From the NCBI RefSeq assembly GCF_013167215.1, contig NZ_JABJWY010000038.1:336765-400764 (forward strand): a stretch of 64,000 nucleotides of DNA, in the 5' to 3' direction. A program made the translations under genes and the position numbers. This document shows positions 34,393 through 42,593 of the stretch, piece after piece; position 1 is the stretch's first letter; each line of letters opens with the position of its first letter. The DNA is from Sphingobacterium prati. Its GTDB lineage: Bacteria; Bacteroidota; Bacteroidia; Sphingobacteriales; Sphingobacteriaceae. The notes beneath the pieces were generated by a model, which was given only the letters and a program-made list of their open reading frames with translations, made no database searches and had not been told where the DNA came from.

Positions 34393-35808
34393 TTAAATAA
34401 CAGCTTTAAAGAAACGGCCCAATCGCATCAGGTCATGCGCTGTTTTCTCATTCCAGTCAACGGCATAGTTCAGCCGGATACAGTTTTTAAACTGATCATG
34501 TTGTGTAAACATTCGGCCAGGGGCAAAGCTCAATTTTTGTTTCAGTGCGTAGTCATAGAGTACCGTTGAATCAATTTTTGGATCCATTTCCAGCCAGAGT
34601 ACAAATCCTCCTTCGGGTTGAGACATCTTTGTGTTTTCGGGGAAATGAGCTTCTATACTGTTCCTGAAATTGATATAGTTGCTGTACAGTTTCTTCCTAA
34701 ACGTATTGAGGTGATGATCGTATCTTCCGATCTGCAGAAATTTGGCTACCGCTTCCTGATAAATTGCGGGCTGTGAGATGGTTTGGATCAGTCGTTGTTT
34801 TAGAATTTTGTCTTTATACTGTCCAGGCTCGACCCACCCTATCCGAAAACCCGGAGCCAATACCTTGGTGACAGAACCACACCACATGACCAGGCCTTCC
34901 TCATCAAAGTATTTACAAGGCTTAGGTCTTGAGGTTCCAAAATAAATATTCCCATAGAGGTCATCTTCAATCAAGGGGATATGATGAAAAGCCAAGAGCT
35001 TGACAAGTTCTTTTTTATGTCCATCCGGCATGAGTGCACCGAGGGGATTGCTAAAATTGGAAACAAAGCAGCATACATCGATTTTGTGGATTACCTTTTT
35101 CAATGCGTCCAGTTCAATGCCTGTAATGGGGTGGGTCGGTATCTCAATCGTCTTTAAGCCCAGTACCTGGAAGGCCTGGATAAAGCCAAAATATAAAGGA
35201 CTTTCCACGGCAATGGTATCTCCGGGGCTGGTGACCGCGCGTAGGCAGCTATAGATGGCGTTCATGGCGCCAGAAGTGATGATCAGATCTTCATCGCTGA
35301 TCTTCCCCTCCAATACGAGCGACCATTTGGCAATTTCTTTACGTAAAGTCGGACTACCCTGTACCTGTCCGTACTGATCGCCGTAATCGTGCTGTTCATG
35401 CACCGTTTCCAGGATACATTTATTGAGTTTCTGAATGGGAAGCAGCGATGGGCTGGGCAAACCCAAAGAAAATCGTGTAATTTCCTTATCCTCCAGGGAG
35501 TGGAATACCTTGTCGATCAATGCGGCAGGGTCCTGCTTCTTTTCGTCAATTTTAAATGTCGATATCGAAGGGATCGACATCCGGCGTTTTCCGGCCAGAC
35601 TAACAAAAAAGCCAGATTTGGGGCGCGATTCAATCAGGGATCTGCTCTCGAGTTCCATATACGCGCTCTTTGCCGTATTTAAGCTCACATTATAAAGCTT
35701 TTGCGCACTGCGAACAGAAGGGAGACGATCGCCATAGACCAAAGAGCCATTTTTGATCTGGTTCTCTACGATGTTTGCAATTTTCTTGTATAATTGTTTC
35801 TGCTCCAT
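34393..35808 (-). CDS. MocR/PdxR-type regulator (GntR HTH fused to aminotransferase fold)
   Basis: 471 residues. The N-terminal winged helix of the GntR family (about 1-75) reads KKIANIVENQIKNGSLVYGDRLPSVRSAQKLYNVSLNTAKSAYMELESRSLIESRPKSGFFV in outline. The rest is a class-I aminotransferase fold with FSNPLGALMP, IEDDLYGNIYFG and the PLP lysine in CGSVTKVLAPGFRIGW. MocR proteins sense PLP or amino compounds and bind repeated short sites. A small gene ends two bases upstream, forming a two-gene operon, and three GGTACAG repeats lie before that operon. Confidence 0.93.
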   Translation of the reverse strand: MEQKQLYKKIANIVENQIKNGSLVYGDRLPSVRSAQKLYNVSLNTAKSAYMELESRSLIESRPKSGFFVSLAGKRRMSIPSISTFKIDEKKQDPAALIDKVFHSLEDKEITRFSLGLPSPSLLPIQKLNKCILETVHEQHDYGDQYGQVQGSPTLRKEIAKWSLVLEGKISDEDLIITSGAMNAIYSCLRAVTSPGDTIAVESPLYFGFIQAFQVLGLKTIEIPTHPITGIELDALKKVIHKIDVCCFVSNFSNPLGALMPDGHKKELVKLLAFHHIPLIEDDLYGNIYFGTSRPKPCKYFDEEGLVMWCGSVTKVLAPGFRIGWVEPGQYKDKILKQRLIQTISQPAIYQEAVAKFLQIGRYDHHLNTFRKKLYSNYINFRNSIEAHFPENTKMSQPEGGFVLWLEMDPKIDSTVLYDYALKQKLSFAPGRMFTQHDQFKNCIRLNYAVDWNEKTAHDLMRLGRFFKAVI

Positions 35809-35810
35809 AC

Positions 35811-36179
35811 TTATACTAATTTACTGTTTCCGTTTGGATTTGCCCAATTGTGAAAATGACTGATGCCCCTTTTTAGCGATTCTTCACTACCAAACATGGT
35901 CAATAACTGTTGTTTAAAATAAAGTTGTGCTTTGTTTTTAAATATTATCGAGAGTTGTTCGGAGACATTGGTGCTATAGCAAATTTCAACAGCCAGGTTA
36001 TTGTCTTCGGAGACGGTAGCCAAAGAAAAGGCAGCTATTGATTCATCTTGTGTAAGCAGCAGAAAAGGCATGTGCAACAGGCTTTTGTTTTTCACAGTAT
36101 GCTGGACCTTTTTTAGCAAGGATAGATCAGAGAGGTCGACCTGTCTGATGGAATACGGTTGAAGTGTTTTAGTCGACAT
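35811..36179 (-). CDS. Small protein of unknown function in the MocR operon
   Basis: 122 residues, no signal peptide. It begins MSTKTLQPYSIRQVDLSDLSLLKKVQHTV and has a beta-strand pair PFLLLTQDESIAAFSLATVSEDN, which gives an N-terminal outline somewhat like a GNAT acyltransferase, but it is too short and lacks the acetyl-CoA loop. It stops two bases before the MocR start and so is co-transcribed and probably co-regulated. Could be an accessory or a shortened transferase. No family assigned. Confidence 0.75.
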   Translation of the reverse strand: MSTKTLQPYSIRQVDLSDLSLLKKVQHTVKNKSLLHMPFLLLTQDESIAAFSLATVSEDNNLAVEICYSTNVSEQLSIIFKNKAQLYFKQQLLTMFGSEESLKRGISHFHNWANPNGNSKLV

Positions 36180-36209
36180 AGCAATAAATCTTTTTGCTAA
36201 TTTAGGAAG

Positions 36210-36258
36210 GGTACAGGTGGGAATTAAGGTACAGAACTGCGGGGAAATTAGGGTACAG
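36210..36258 (-). promoter_or_regulatory. Three GGTACAG direct repeats, probable MocR operator
   Basis: GGTACAG occurs at 36210-36216, 36228-36234 and 36252-36258 (CTGTACC on the minus strand), 31 to 79 bases before the ATG of the two-gene MocR operon. Spacings are 18 and 24 bases. MocR regulators typically bind short direct repeats, so autoregulation is likely. Confidence 0.6.
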
Positions 36259-36472
36259 ATGAAAAAGTAAAAAATATGACAAGGATCTGTGGGGTTTTAA
36301 TTTCCATTTAGGATATTTATAATATGATCCGGGTAACTACCGGCCCGATTTTGAAATTCGGGGCTTTCGACATATCCAGTTTTTTACACCAGTAGAGAGC
36401 CGAGAATATAGGATTGGGATTGGTCACGAGCAAACCTCCAGAGTTTGACTAAAAGCGGTAAAAATCATGCTA

Positions 36473-36532
36473 TTCACCAAAAGTAATGCTTTTTAGTGAA
36501 TTAATTCACCAAAAAGCATTACTTTCGGTGAA
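36473..36532. repeat. 60-nt nested palindrome
   Basis: Two 28-base arms, 36473-36500 and 36505-36532, are reverse complements with two mismatches around the centre TTAA. Each arm is itself dyadic: TTCAC at one end, GTGAA at the other, with an AAAAG/CTTTT pair inside. So it can form one long stem or two smaller hairpins. Its right end coincides with the left limit of the DUF4143-like remnant. Confidence 0.8.
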
Positions 36533-36672
36533 ATGGTAGAATAACCGGTTATGAATTTAAATGGAATCCTAAGGCGAAAGCAAAAATACCATCGAATTTT
36601 GTGGAAGCCTACAACGCCGAAATTAAGGTGATCTCAAAGGATAATTTTAGAGCGTTTATTGGGCTTGATTAA
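36532..36672 (+). pseudogene. C-terminal remnant of an AAA ATPase with DUF4143 domain
   Basis: An open frame of 46 codons without a start reads NGRITGYEFKWNPKAKAKIP and continues SNFVEAYNAEIKVISKDN to a TAA at 36670-36672. The pattern Y/F-E-F-K-W-N then K-x-K-x-P, closing with a VI-x-x-x-N segment, matches the end of DUF4143-type ATPases, which are common in Bacteroidota. A stop codon inside the palindrome (36529-36531) closes the frame on the left, so the rest of the gene is gone. Confidence 0.6.
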
Positions 36673-36755
36673 AATTGCTTAGAGAGTTTGTAATTCATAA
36701 AACTGATTGTACAAATATATATCGTTTTCTGTTGGAAAATGCGGGGCGTTTCTAC

Positions 36756-38444
36756 CTATTCGATTTTCTCGACCTGAATAGTGCTTGAGATCTTTCCAAA
36801 GTAATCTTCCATCTCTTGGTTACATCTTTCGATAAACAACTTTGTAAGCTCCTGTAATCTTATAATGGCGAATGGGTCTCCTTTATAGTTGGCGTTATAC
36901 CTAAATTCCTGCTGAGCTTTGATAACTTCTTTAAACAGTTTGATATGGTCGCTGTTGTTGAGACAAAAGGTCGCGTGTGCATCGGGAACAATTAACCGGC
37001 AGAGATTCATTAAAAAAGGAAGTCCAACGGTTTGAGGTTTGTATTGAAGTATTGTATTGATAACACCGAGACAGGTTTGTTCTAAAACTTGTGATAAGGA
37101 ATGATATACGGCTTCGACGCCAAAAGACCAATCCTCTTCAAAAGCATTGTAGATGCAGCGGGCATTATTATAGCGATTGTGCCATTGTTGACGCGCGTAA
37201 TCCAAATCTAGTTGAGGAACAGCGATGCTGTCAGGGTTGATATTTTCAACTATAGCATTTTGAAACCAGATATCACCGACTTTTATCAGCGATAGAAAGA
37301 AAGGATGGCCTTTGGAAAGTTTTTTGACAAAGTGCGCCGTCTCTTCTGTGACCAAGGTCAATGAAACATTTTTCGGTAGCAGATCCATTGTCTTTTGTTG
37401 TAGGTGGGCGATGTCGGTATTTAGGCTATCATAAGCAATAAATAGGTAGTAGGAGTGGGTAATTCGGTCTTCTTTCTTCTTCTGGAGCAAACTATTGTAC
37501 TTATGTTGATCAGAATGATAACCGAAGCAGGCAACTAAAGAAGGGGTGCAGTATAACTCTAGAATATTTAAGATCAGGTCACGGTAATTGCTATTGCAAT
37601 GATTTTTATTGTAAATAGCGATGTTATTTTTGAATTTTTCAATCTTCCTGTGCTGATTTTGCTTTGGAATAAGTTGTTCTCTAATTTCTTCGAATAAAAG
37701 ATTGGAATAATCGTAGATCCAGTTTAACGCATTTATAGCGATTTGATAAGCTGTTTCTAATAGACTTTTGTCAATTGTATAATCTTGATTGTAACGATAA
37801 CCAAGATAGGCTTCGTCAATCTTTTCTAATGCTTTTTTTTCCTCTTCGCTGTCAATTAGTTTAGCCAATCTAGAATCAAAAGGTTTGAGATACCCTATGC
37901 TGCCTCTAAGCGAATGTGATTTCCTGTCATTGTTTAAGAGAAGATTCTCTGCGGTTCTTAGCGATAGTTCGATGGCCTGATGGAGCATAAAGGCTGCGTG
38001 TGCATGGTTGTTACTATCCAAATAGAAAAAGTGCCCATCTATAAACGATCGGATCTTACTTTTCTCTTTCTCGATATATAATCTGGTTTTTTCGACAATC
38101 TCAGCTGGAGTATATTGGGGTAACACAAGTGGAATTTCCTGCGCCGGATTTTGGTAAATGCGATTTTCTGATTGATAAATAAGAGAGGTACGGCCCAATC
38201 CTTGATCGAGTTGTTTTTGTATTTCGTGGGTGAAATTTACTTTGACGTATAGGTCTGGATGCTTGTTGATGATCTTGTTAATCGCGCCAAGAGGATCTAT
38301 ACATCGAATTGCTGTATTTGACAGGCGGTTAATCTGCAGTATTTGATATTTCTTGTCATCGCAGATATAAGTCCATAGGTAGATTTCATCAACGGCAATA
38401 GCGCGAAGGATAGCTTCGATGATTGGAGTAAGTTCTGTGTTCAT
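36756..38444 (-). CDS. Protein with two HEPN domains and degenerate nucleotidyltransferase-like parts
   Basis: 562 residues, cytoplasmic. It looks like two tandem units. Unit 1: a nucleotidyltransferase-like alpha/beta part (about 1-105) without the GSxxxGxxxxxSDxD motif, then a HEPN domain (about 115-250) with HAAFMLHQAIELSLR, the RKSH motif at 174-177 and YRYNQDY. Unit 2: a similar alpha/beta part (about 325-405) and a second HEPN (about 412-545) with FRYNANY, where the R...H motif is replaced by KPQTVG. HEPN proteins are RNases or tRNA/RNA-binding partners in toxin-antitoxin and defence loci. Encoded 97 bases after a repeat-protein gene on the same strand. Confidence 0.8.
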   Translation of the reverse strand: MNTELTPIIEAILRAIAVDEIYLWTYICDDKKYQILQINRLSNTAIRCIDPLGAINKIINKHPDLYVKVNFTHEIQKQLDQGLGRTSLIYQSENRIYQNPAQEIPLVLPQYTPAEIVEKTRLYIEKEKSKIRSFIDGHFFYLDSNNHAHAAFMLHQAIELSLRTAENLLLNNDRKSHSLRGSIGYLKPFDSRLAKLIDSEEEKKALEKIDEAYLGYRYNQDYTIDKSLLETAYQIAINALNWIYDYSNLLFEEIREQLIPKQNQHRKIEKFKNNIAIYNKNHCNSNYRDLILNILELYCTPSLVACFGYHSDQHKYNSLLQKKKEDRITHSYYLFIAYDSLNTDIAHLQQKTMDLLPKNVSLTLVTEETAHFVKKLSKGHPFFLSLIKVGDIWFQNAIVENINPDSIAVPQLDLDYARQQWHNRYNNARCIYNAFEEDWSFGVEAVYHSLSQVLEQTCLGVINTILQYKPQTVGLPFLMNLCRLIVPDAHATFCLNNSDHIKLFKEVIKAQQEFRYNANYKGDPFAIIRLQELTKLFIERCNQEMEDYFGKISSTIQVEKIE

Positions 38445-38541
38445 AATCGATTGGTTTGGTCTTGTGGTTATTTTTGAAAGTCAAACAGGTTAGCTGTCTC
38501 GCCACGATGCTGGACAAAATGATTGGTTGAATAGAAATCTG

Positions 38542-39855
38542 CTATATTTCTGTTTCTATTGGGGCTGTTTGATTTGGATTTAGAAGATCTATTTCGTCCG
38601 AGAAGGCCACTAAATAAGCGAGCTCTATTATTTTGATAATTGTTTGATAGATGCGTGTACTGTAATCTGAATAGTCTCCGGTATATCGATTTTTATCGAG
38701 TCCATAATTGACCCAATCATATAAGATCTCATCCCATTGTTGCTGGCTGTAGGTGTTAACAGTCGCTAATAATGATGATAATGGGTATCGCAATTCTTCG
38801 TCTGATATATAATAGAGTATAATCTCCTTGTTTTCATGCCTAATGAAAATTGATTGGCATTCTGGCAATATGGAGATGGAGGATTCTATATCCATTAAGC
38901 TGATGGGAGACTCTTCAAGCTTATTGAACAGCATTTCCAATAAAGAGCAAATGCAGGAATAAGTATAGAGGAGATTTGCTCCGGAGAATTTATGGTTTTC
39001 ATTGTCAGCGGACCAGAATTCATTTTCGGTAATGACTGTCCGGTACCAATATCGAATATCTTCTTTCCAACCATTTAGGTCATCTCTATCGAAGAAGTTT
39101 TTGAGTGCTGAAATGGAGTAGGGGTGGGGAGCAAGCCATGCAGGCAATATGATCCGTTCCTTTGGGTTCAATATTTCGTTTTCTGCTACATCATCGAAGG
39201 GTTCCTCCTTTGTCTCTATGCTGTTGGTCTGTTCCAAAGACTTTTGATCTTGGCTTTCCTCATGTTCAATCTCTTCTTGATTGTTCGCAATACTGTCTGG
39301 AAGTGATTTATTTTCATATATTTTATGCAGCGATATCGCTAATCTTTGTAATAATTCTCTAACGGCAAGGATGTTATTTCCCTCATTTCCTAGAAAATCA
39401 CCATTTCTATCGCTAATATTTATCCAGATTTCATCCAGAGTCTCGTACCATTGTCCTAATGATTGATGTGAGAAAAATCGGCTGATCTCATCTTCTGGCG
39501 ATTCAATGTCATTTACACTGAAACATTCCCCTGATACGTAATTCCAATAGTCGGAAACACATTGAATAAAATTCAAGGGATTTTTCAGCTTTTTCAAATT
39601 GCATTTTTTGAAAATGACATAGGCAATTTCAACAAACGTAATCAGTTTTTTTGTGTTGTAGCCTAAACTGGAATTAGGGCAATTCATCTTTACATTTGAC
39701 GCCGCGTTTATAAGCAAGTTTATTTCCATAACAAAGTAATGATGGTAAGTCTCTTGCTCATAAAAATCTTCGAGATATTTCAGCGGATCTTCAATATACT
39801 CCTTGCTTAAATAGCGAAAATGTTTCGCTTTTAGTTTCTTTTGCGTATTTTTCAT
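38542..39855 (-). CDS. Four-repeat helical protein, partner of the HEPN gene
   Basis: 437 residues, no signal peptide or membrane helix; family not recognised. I see four related helical units at about 22-84, 92-180, 246-312 and 356-417. Units 2-4 share a W-x6/7-W helix (QWYETLDEIW at 135, GWKEDIRYW at 262, QQWDEILYDW at 372) followed by a variable loop and a hydrophobic helix ending near ELAY or LLEM; unit 1 has the same layout with Y and L. An acidic, low-complexity linker (about 190-232) splits the protein into halves. First gene of the module, divergent from a small regulator. Confidence 0.78.
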   Translation of the reverse strand: MKNTQKKLKAKHFRYLSKEYIEDPLKYLEDFYEQETYHHYFVMEINLLINAASNVKMNCPNSSLGYNTKKLITFVEIAYVIFKKCNLKKLKNPLNFIQCVSDYWNYVSGECFSVNDIESPEDEISRFFSHQSLGQWYETLDEIWINISDRNGDFLGNEGNNILAVRELLQRLAISLHKIYENKSLPDSIANNQEEIEHEESQDQKSLEQTNSIETKEEPFDDVAENEILNPKERIILPAWLAPHPYSISALKNFFDRDDLNGWKEDIRYWYRTVITENEFWSADNENHKFSGANLLYTYSCICSLLEMLFNKLEESPISLMDIESSISILPECQSIFIRHENKEIILYYISDEELRYPLSSLLATVNTYSQQQWDEILYDWVNYGLDKNRYTGDYSDYSTRIYQTIIKIIELAYLVAFSDEIDLLNPNQTAPIETEI

Positions 39856-39920
39856 GCTAGGAATGTTTTTTGGTTAAATATTTGGTTTATAATTATCATC
39901 TATAAAGCTAATTTAAGAAC

Positions 39921-39943
39921 TATATTTCATCAAAACAAATTTA
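39921..39943. promoter_or_regulatory. Overlapping divergent -7 elements
   Basis: On the minus strand TAAATTTG (39936-39943, exact TAnnTTTG) faces the four-repeat protein gene; on the plus strand TATATTTC (39921-39928, one mismatch) faces the regulator gene at 39964. The overlap suits joint control of both directions by that regulator. Confidence 0.45.
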
Positions 39944-39963
39944 TAATATTAAAATTTTCAGAA

Positions 39964-40377
39964 ATGAGTTCTATTTTGAAGAGAATTAAGATTATTTCAG
40001 AAAAAGAGGGGATAAGTGTGTCCGCTTTGGAAGCGTCTATTGGCGCAAGTAAAGGCGTTTTTACAAGGGCACTGGCTAATGATACTGACATCCAGGCGAA
40101 GTGGTTGGTAAATGTAGCTGAAAAATATCCCGATTATTCCTCGGAGTGGTTATTGAGAGGAGAAGGTGAGATGCTTAAACCTGTTTTAGCTAAGGAAGAC
40201 GGAGAAACATATCTTACACCTGAATTGGAGGGAATTGCGAATAGAGAGATTAACACATTAAAGCAATTGATTGCTTCTCAAAATATGACTATTAAATCTC
40301 AAGAGAAGACAATTATGTCTTTAGAAAGATTATTGTCTTCATTTGAGCAAGAGATTGAATCGCTGCGGAATAAATAG
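39964..40377 (+). CDS. Small repressor-like DNA-binding protein with coiled-coil tail
   Basis: 137 residues from ATG 39964; the frame is open further upstream but lacks a protein-like character there. The N-terminus SSILKRIKIISEKEGISVSALEASIGASKGVFTRAL has the outline of the XRE-type helix-turn-helix of Bacteroidota phage-repressor-like proteins, followed by the family signature EWLLRGEGEML. The C-terminus (about 95-137) is a coiled coil with the heptads SQEKTIMSLERLL. There is no S24 peptidase domain. Divergent from the HEPN module, likely its regulator. Confidence 0.8.
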   Translation: MSSILKRIKIISEKEGISVSALEASIGASKGVFTRALANDTDIQAKWLVNVAEKYPDYSSEWLLRGEGEMLKPVLAKEDGETYLTPELEGIANREINTLKQLIASQNMTIKSQEKTIMSLERLLSSFEQEIESLRNK

Positions 40378-40578
40378 ATGCTAACCGGAATTTTTGTTAT
40401 TTAGCGGAGATGGAAAGCTAATTGGTTATTATTTTTAATGGGAAAAAGTTATTCAATCAGAGTGAAATCAATAGGAATTACCAGTCCTCGTTTTTGGTGG
40501 AGATAAACTCCTATACAAACGAGCAACTTGGTTTTTGGTTCGGTTTAAAAATAATAGCGGCTTAAAAGTAGAATAATT

Positions 40579-40950
40579 GTGAACGTAAAAGAACGTGTAT
40601 TATTGATTGCCGAAAGGAAGGAAATCAGTAAAACTGAATTTTTCAAAGATGTAGGGCTTTCCTACGCCAATTTCAAAGGCGGCCAGAAAAATACAGCGCT
40701 GAGTTCTGACGCGATGATTGCCATATTGACCCGCCATCCGGATATTAGTCCTGCTTGGTTATTGTTGGGTGAGGGGAAAATGATGCGTCGTGTTGAAGCG
40801 TTTAGCCCTGCCACAGGCACCGGCGTTATGAACGCCGAAGGTCTATCGGTCTACAAGCAATTAATCACCGCACTTGAACAGACGATCAAGGCACAGGAAA
40901 AAACAATTCTCTCCTTGGAAGGACAGGTGGCGCTATTGAATCGGAAGTAA
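40579..40950 (+). CDS. Second repressor-like protein, GTG start
   Basis: 123 residues from a GTG at 40579. Same plan as the protein at 39964: NVKERVLLIAERKEISKTEFFKDVGLSYANFKGGQ as helix-turn-helix, AWLLLGEGKMM as the signature, and a coiled coil with AQEKTILSLEGQV. The shared segment QEKTI-x-SLE shows common ancestry of the tails. Possibly a duplicate that has diverged in its DNA-recognition helix. The 200-base gap between the two genes holds no recognisable element. Target unknown. Confidence 0.78.
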   Translation: MNVKERVLLIAERKEISKTEFFKDVGLSYANFKGGQKNTALSSDAMIAILTRHPDISPAWLLLGEGKMMRRVEAFSPATGTGVMNAEGLSVYKQLITALEQTIKAQEKTILSLEGQVALLNRK

Positions 40951-41061
40951 GATCATTGCTTTATGGATAAACCTGATTTGTTTTCTGACGTTAGCTATAA
41001 AAGCTGTTTCTAAGGGGGGCATTAAACTATTTTTCAATAATACAGCCGCTTGATCAAATCG

Positions 41062-41075
41062 GAGCAGATCTGCTC
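41062..41075. repeat. 14-bp perfect palindrome
   Basis: GAGCAGATCTGCTC is its own reverse complement. It is flanked by a wider pair, ATCAAATCG (41053-41061) and CGATTTGAT (41102-41110). The second arm overlaps the TTG of the promoter at 41106, so an operator function for the gene at 41255 is plausible. Confidence 0.5.
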
Positions 41076-41105
41076 TTCATTTATGAAATAGCTGATTACA
41101 GCGAT

Positions 41106-41134
41106 TTGATTGGCCTCCTTTTTGCCTATTTTTG
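41106..41134 (+). promoter_or_regulatory. Promoter for the SH3-like protein, TTG-N18-TATTTTTG
   Basis: TTG at 41106-41108 and an exact -7 element TATTTTTG at 41127-41134, 18 bases apart. It predicts a leader of about 115 bases before the ATG at 41255. The 40951-41254 spacer holds nothing else besides this and the palindrome. Confidence 0.65.
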
Positions 41135-41254
41135 TCAAAGATTAGTGCATTAGCCGGTTGGCCTTATATGCTGAGATGTCCGTAAATTAGGGCGCTCCAT
41201 TTTAATGTCTTTGGTCAATGCTTATCTGCATCGCTATTAAAGAAATAAAGTTAT

Positions 41255-42475
41255 ATGCTTAGAAAAGTATTACTCCTGTGCTGTATCCTATACAGTTGTT
41301 TGGTAAACCGGAGCATGGCGCAACCAGCGGGTGAACGGCCTGTGTATACATCCAAGTGGGGGTATCTCTATCGGGAGGCTGGAAATAACAATGATCCTTT
41401 GGGGGTATTTATTACCGAAGCGCCTATTTATCTGCTCGATTCGACCAACATGCAGTATAAGGTGCAGGTCAGCAACGGTGATATTGGATTTATCGACCAA
41501 CAACCGCTGAAGAAATTCATGGACGGAAAAAAATCTGCTGGTGAGCCCGCTAAATATTTCTATCGGGGCGTTGAAGGGTATCAGTGCCCGCATTATTATG
41601 TACAGGTGGCTGAACTCCGTGTGCGAAAAGCACCGACCACAACAAGTCTTGCTGTCCGTCGCGCTTCACTCAATGAGTTATTATGTATTGACTATGTGCC
41701 ATTGTATACAGATGGTTGGGTCTATATCGGTGATCATTTTCATGAAAATCCTGAATATGTTCAATTGAAATTTTTGGGTTCCGTCCTGACCTACGATAAA
41801 GTACTGAAAGATTATTTGGCTGTAAAAGGTATGGATCAGGAAAAGGAACTGGCTCAGGTAGGAAGATTGCGGGAGCTGGCCTGGCGGGAGTCGAAAAATC
41901 TGAAACCGGCTCTGTCCTATTGGAAGGAATCTTATGCCGCCTATGGGTTAGAAAATCCGAAAGTTGATATTGATTTTGAGCTGTTAGTAGCAAGCAGGTT
42001 GGAGAAATACATTGGTTATGAGGCGTATGAAAAAAAGATGAAGACGCTCGACTTCTATTTTGTCTGGCAGGGGCTGTCTCTTGTGGACGGTGAGATTAAG
42101 GATGCACAAATGAATCAGTTGAAAATGCAGCGGGTGGCTGATATACCGGATATGCCTGAATGTGGCTGGGAACCGCGTTACTTTTATAAAGCCCCGAATC
42201 TGATCGTGGCCTTTGAGGAAAATTACAAAAAGAAGATCGTCGGAACGGTCTATAAGTTATACTTTACGGATGGTGAGATCTTGGTGATAGGCAACGAGCG
42301 TATGGATGCCAATTATACTGAAAGGGATTTTATCGATCATTTTGGCGATATGGTCTCTGCAAATATGATCGAGGAGCCACATGTGTACCGTATGCAAAAT
42401 GGCGATGCAGGACAGTTTATCATTACGTTCAAAGATGGTAAACTGTTTCGTTATGAATGCATGTATTATTGTTAG
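41255..42475 (+). CDS. Secreted SH3-like domain protein
   Basis: 406 residues with a signal peptide (about 1-22, ending SMAQ). Two SH3b-like regions are visible: about 40-85 (GVFITEAPIYLLDSTNMQYKVQVSNGDIGFI) and about 112-170 (VAELRVRKAPTTTSLAVRRASLNELL, WVYIGDHF). The rest (about 195-406) is an unrecognised domain with mixed helices and a beta-rich end. Such proteins are usually periplasmic and bind peptidoglycan or other envelope partners. Monocistronic, with its own promoter and terminator. Confidence 0.8.
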   Translation: MLRKVLLLCCILYSCLVNRSMAQPAGERPVYTSKWGYLYREAGNNNDPLGVFITEAPIYLLDSTNMQYKVQVSNGDIGFIDQQPLKKFMDGKKSAGEPAKYFYRGVEGYQCPHYYVQVAELRVRKAPTTTSLAVRRASLNELLCIDYVPLYTDGWVYIGDHFHENPEYVQLKFLGSVLTYDKVLKDYLAVKGMDQEKELAQVGRLRELAWRESKNLKPALSYWKESYAAYGLENPKVDIDFELLVASRLEKYIGYEAYEKKMKTLDFYFVWQGLSLVDGEIKDAQMNQLKMQRVADIPDMPECGWEPRYFYKAPNLIVAFEENYKKKIVGTVYKLYFTDGEILVIGNERMDANYTERDFIDHFGDMVSANMIEEPHVYRMQNGDAGQFIITFKDGKLFRYECMYYC

Positions 42476-42551
42476 TGGATCAGCGTAAGGTGACTAATAA
42501 GGAAAGTATCTTACACGGATTTTCCAATCTTATAAGCATTATAAAAGGAAT

Positions 42552-42587
42552 AAGGACCTGTGTTTAGCAGCTCCTTGTTCGTTTTTA
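42552..42587 (+). terminator. Terminator after the SH3-like gene
   Basis: AAGGACCTG (42552-42560) pairs with CAGCTCCTT (42568-42576) with one mismatch, followed by a T-rich run. It separates the gene from convergent lipB. Confidence 0.55.
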
Positions 42588-42593
42588 TGATTT

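Noticed and set aside
35811..36179. Small MocR-operon gene as a GNAT acetyltransferase
   Set aside because: Only the N-terminal outline fits; the acetyl-CoA-binding loop and sufficient length are missing.
36473..36532. Palindrome as a simple rho-independent terminator
   Set aside because: No T-run follows either arm, and the two-level symmetry is not that of a terminator.
41255..42475. SH3-like protein as an amidase or peptidase
   Set aside because: Two SH3-like regions are visible but no NlpC/P60 Cys-His or amidase zinc motif was found.
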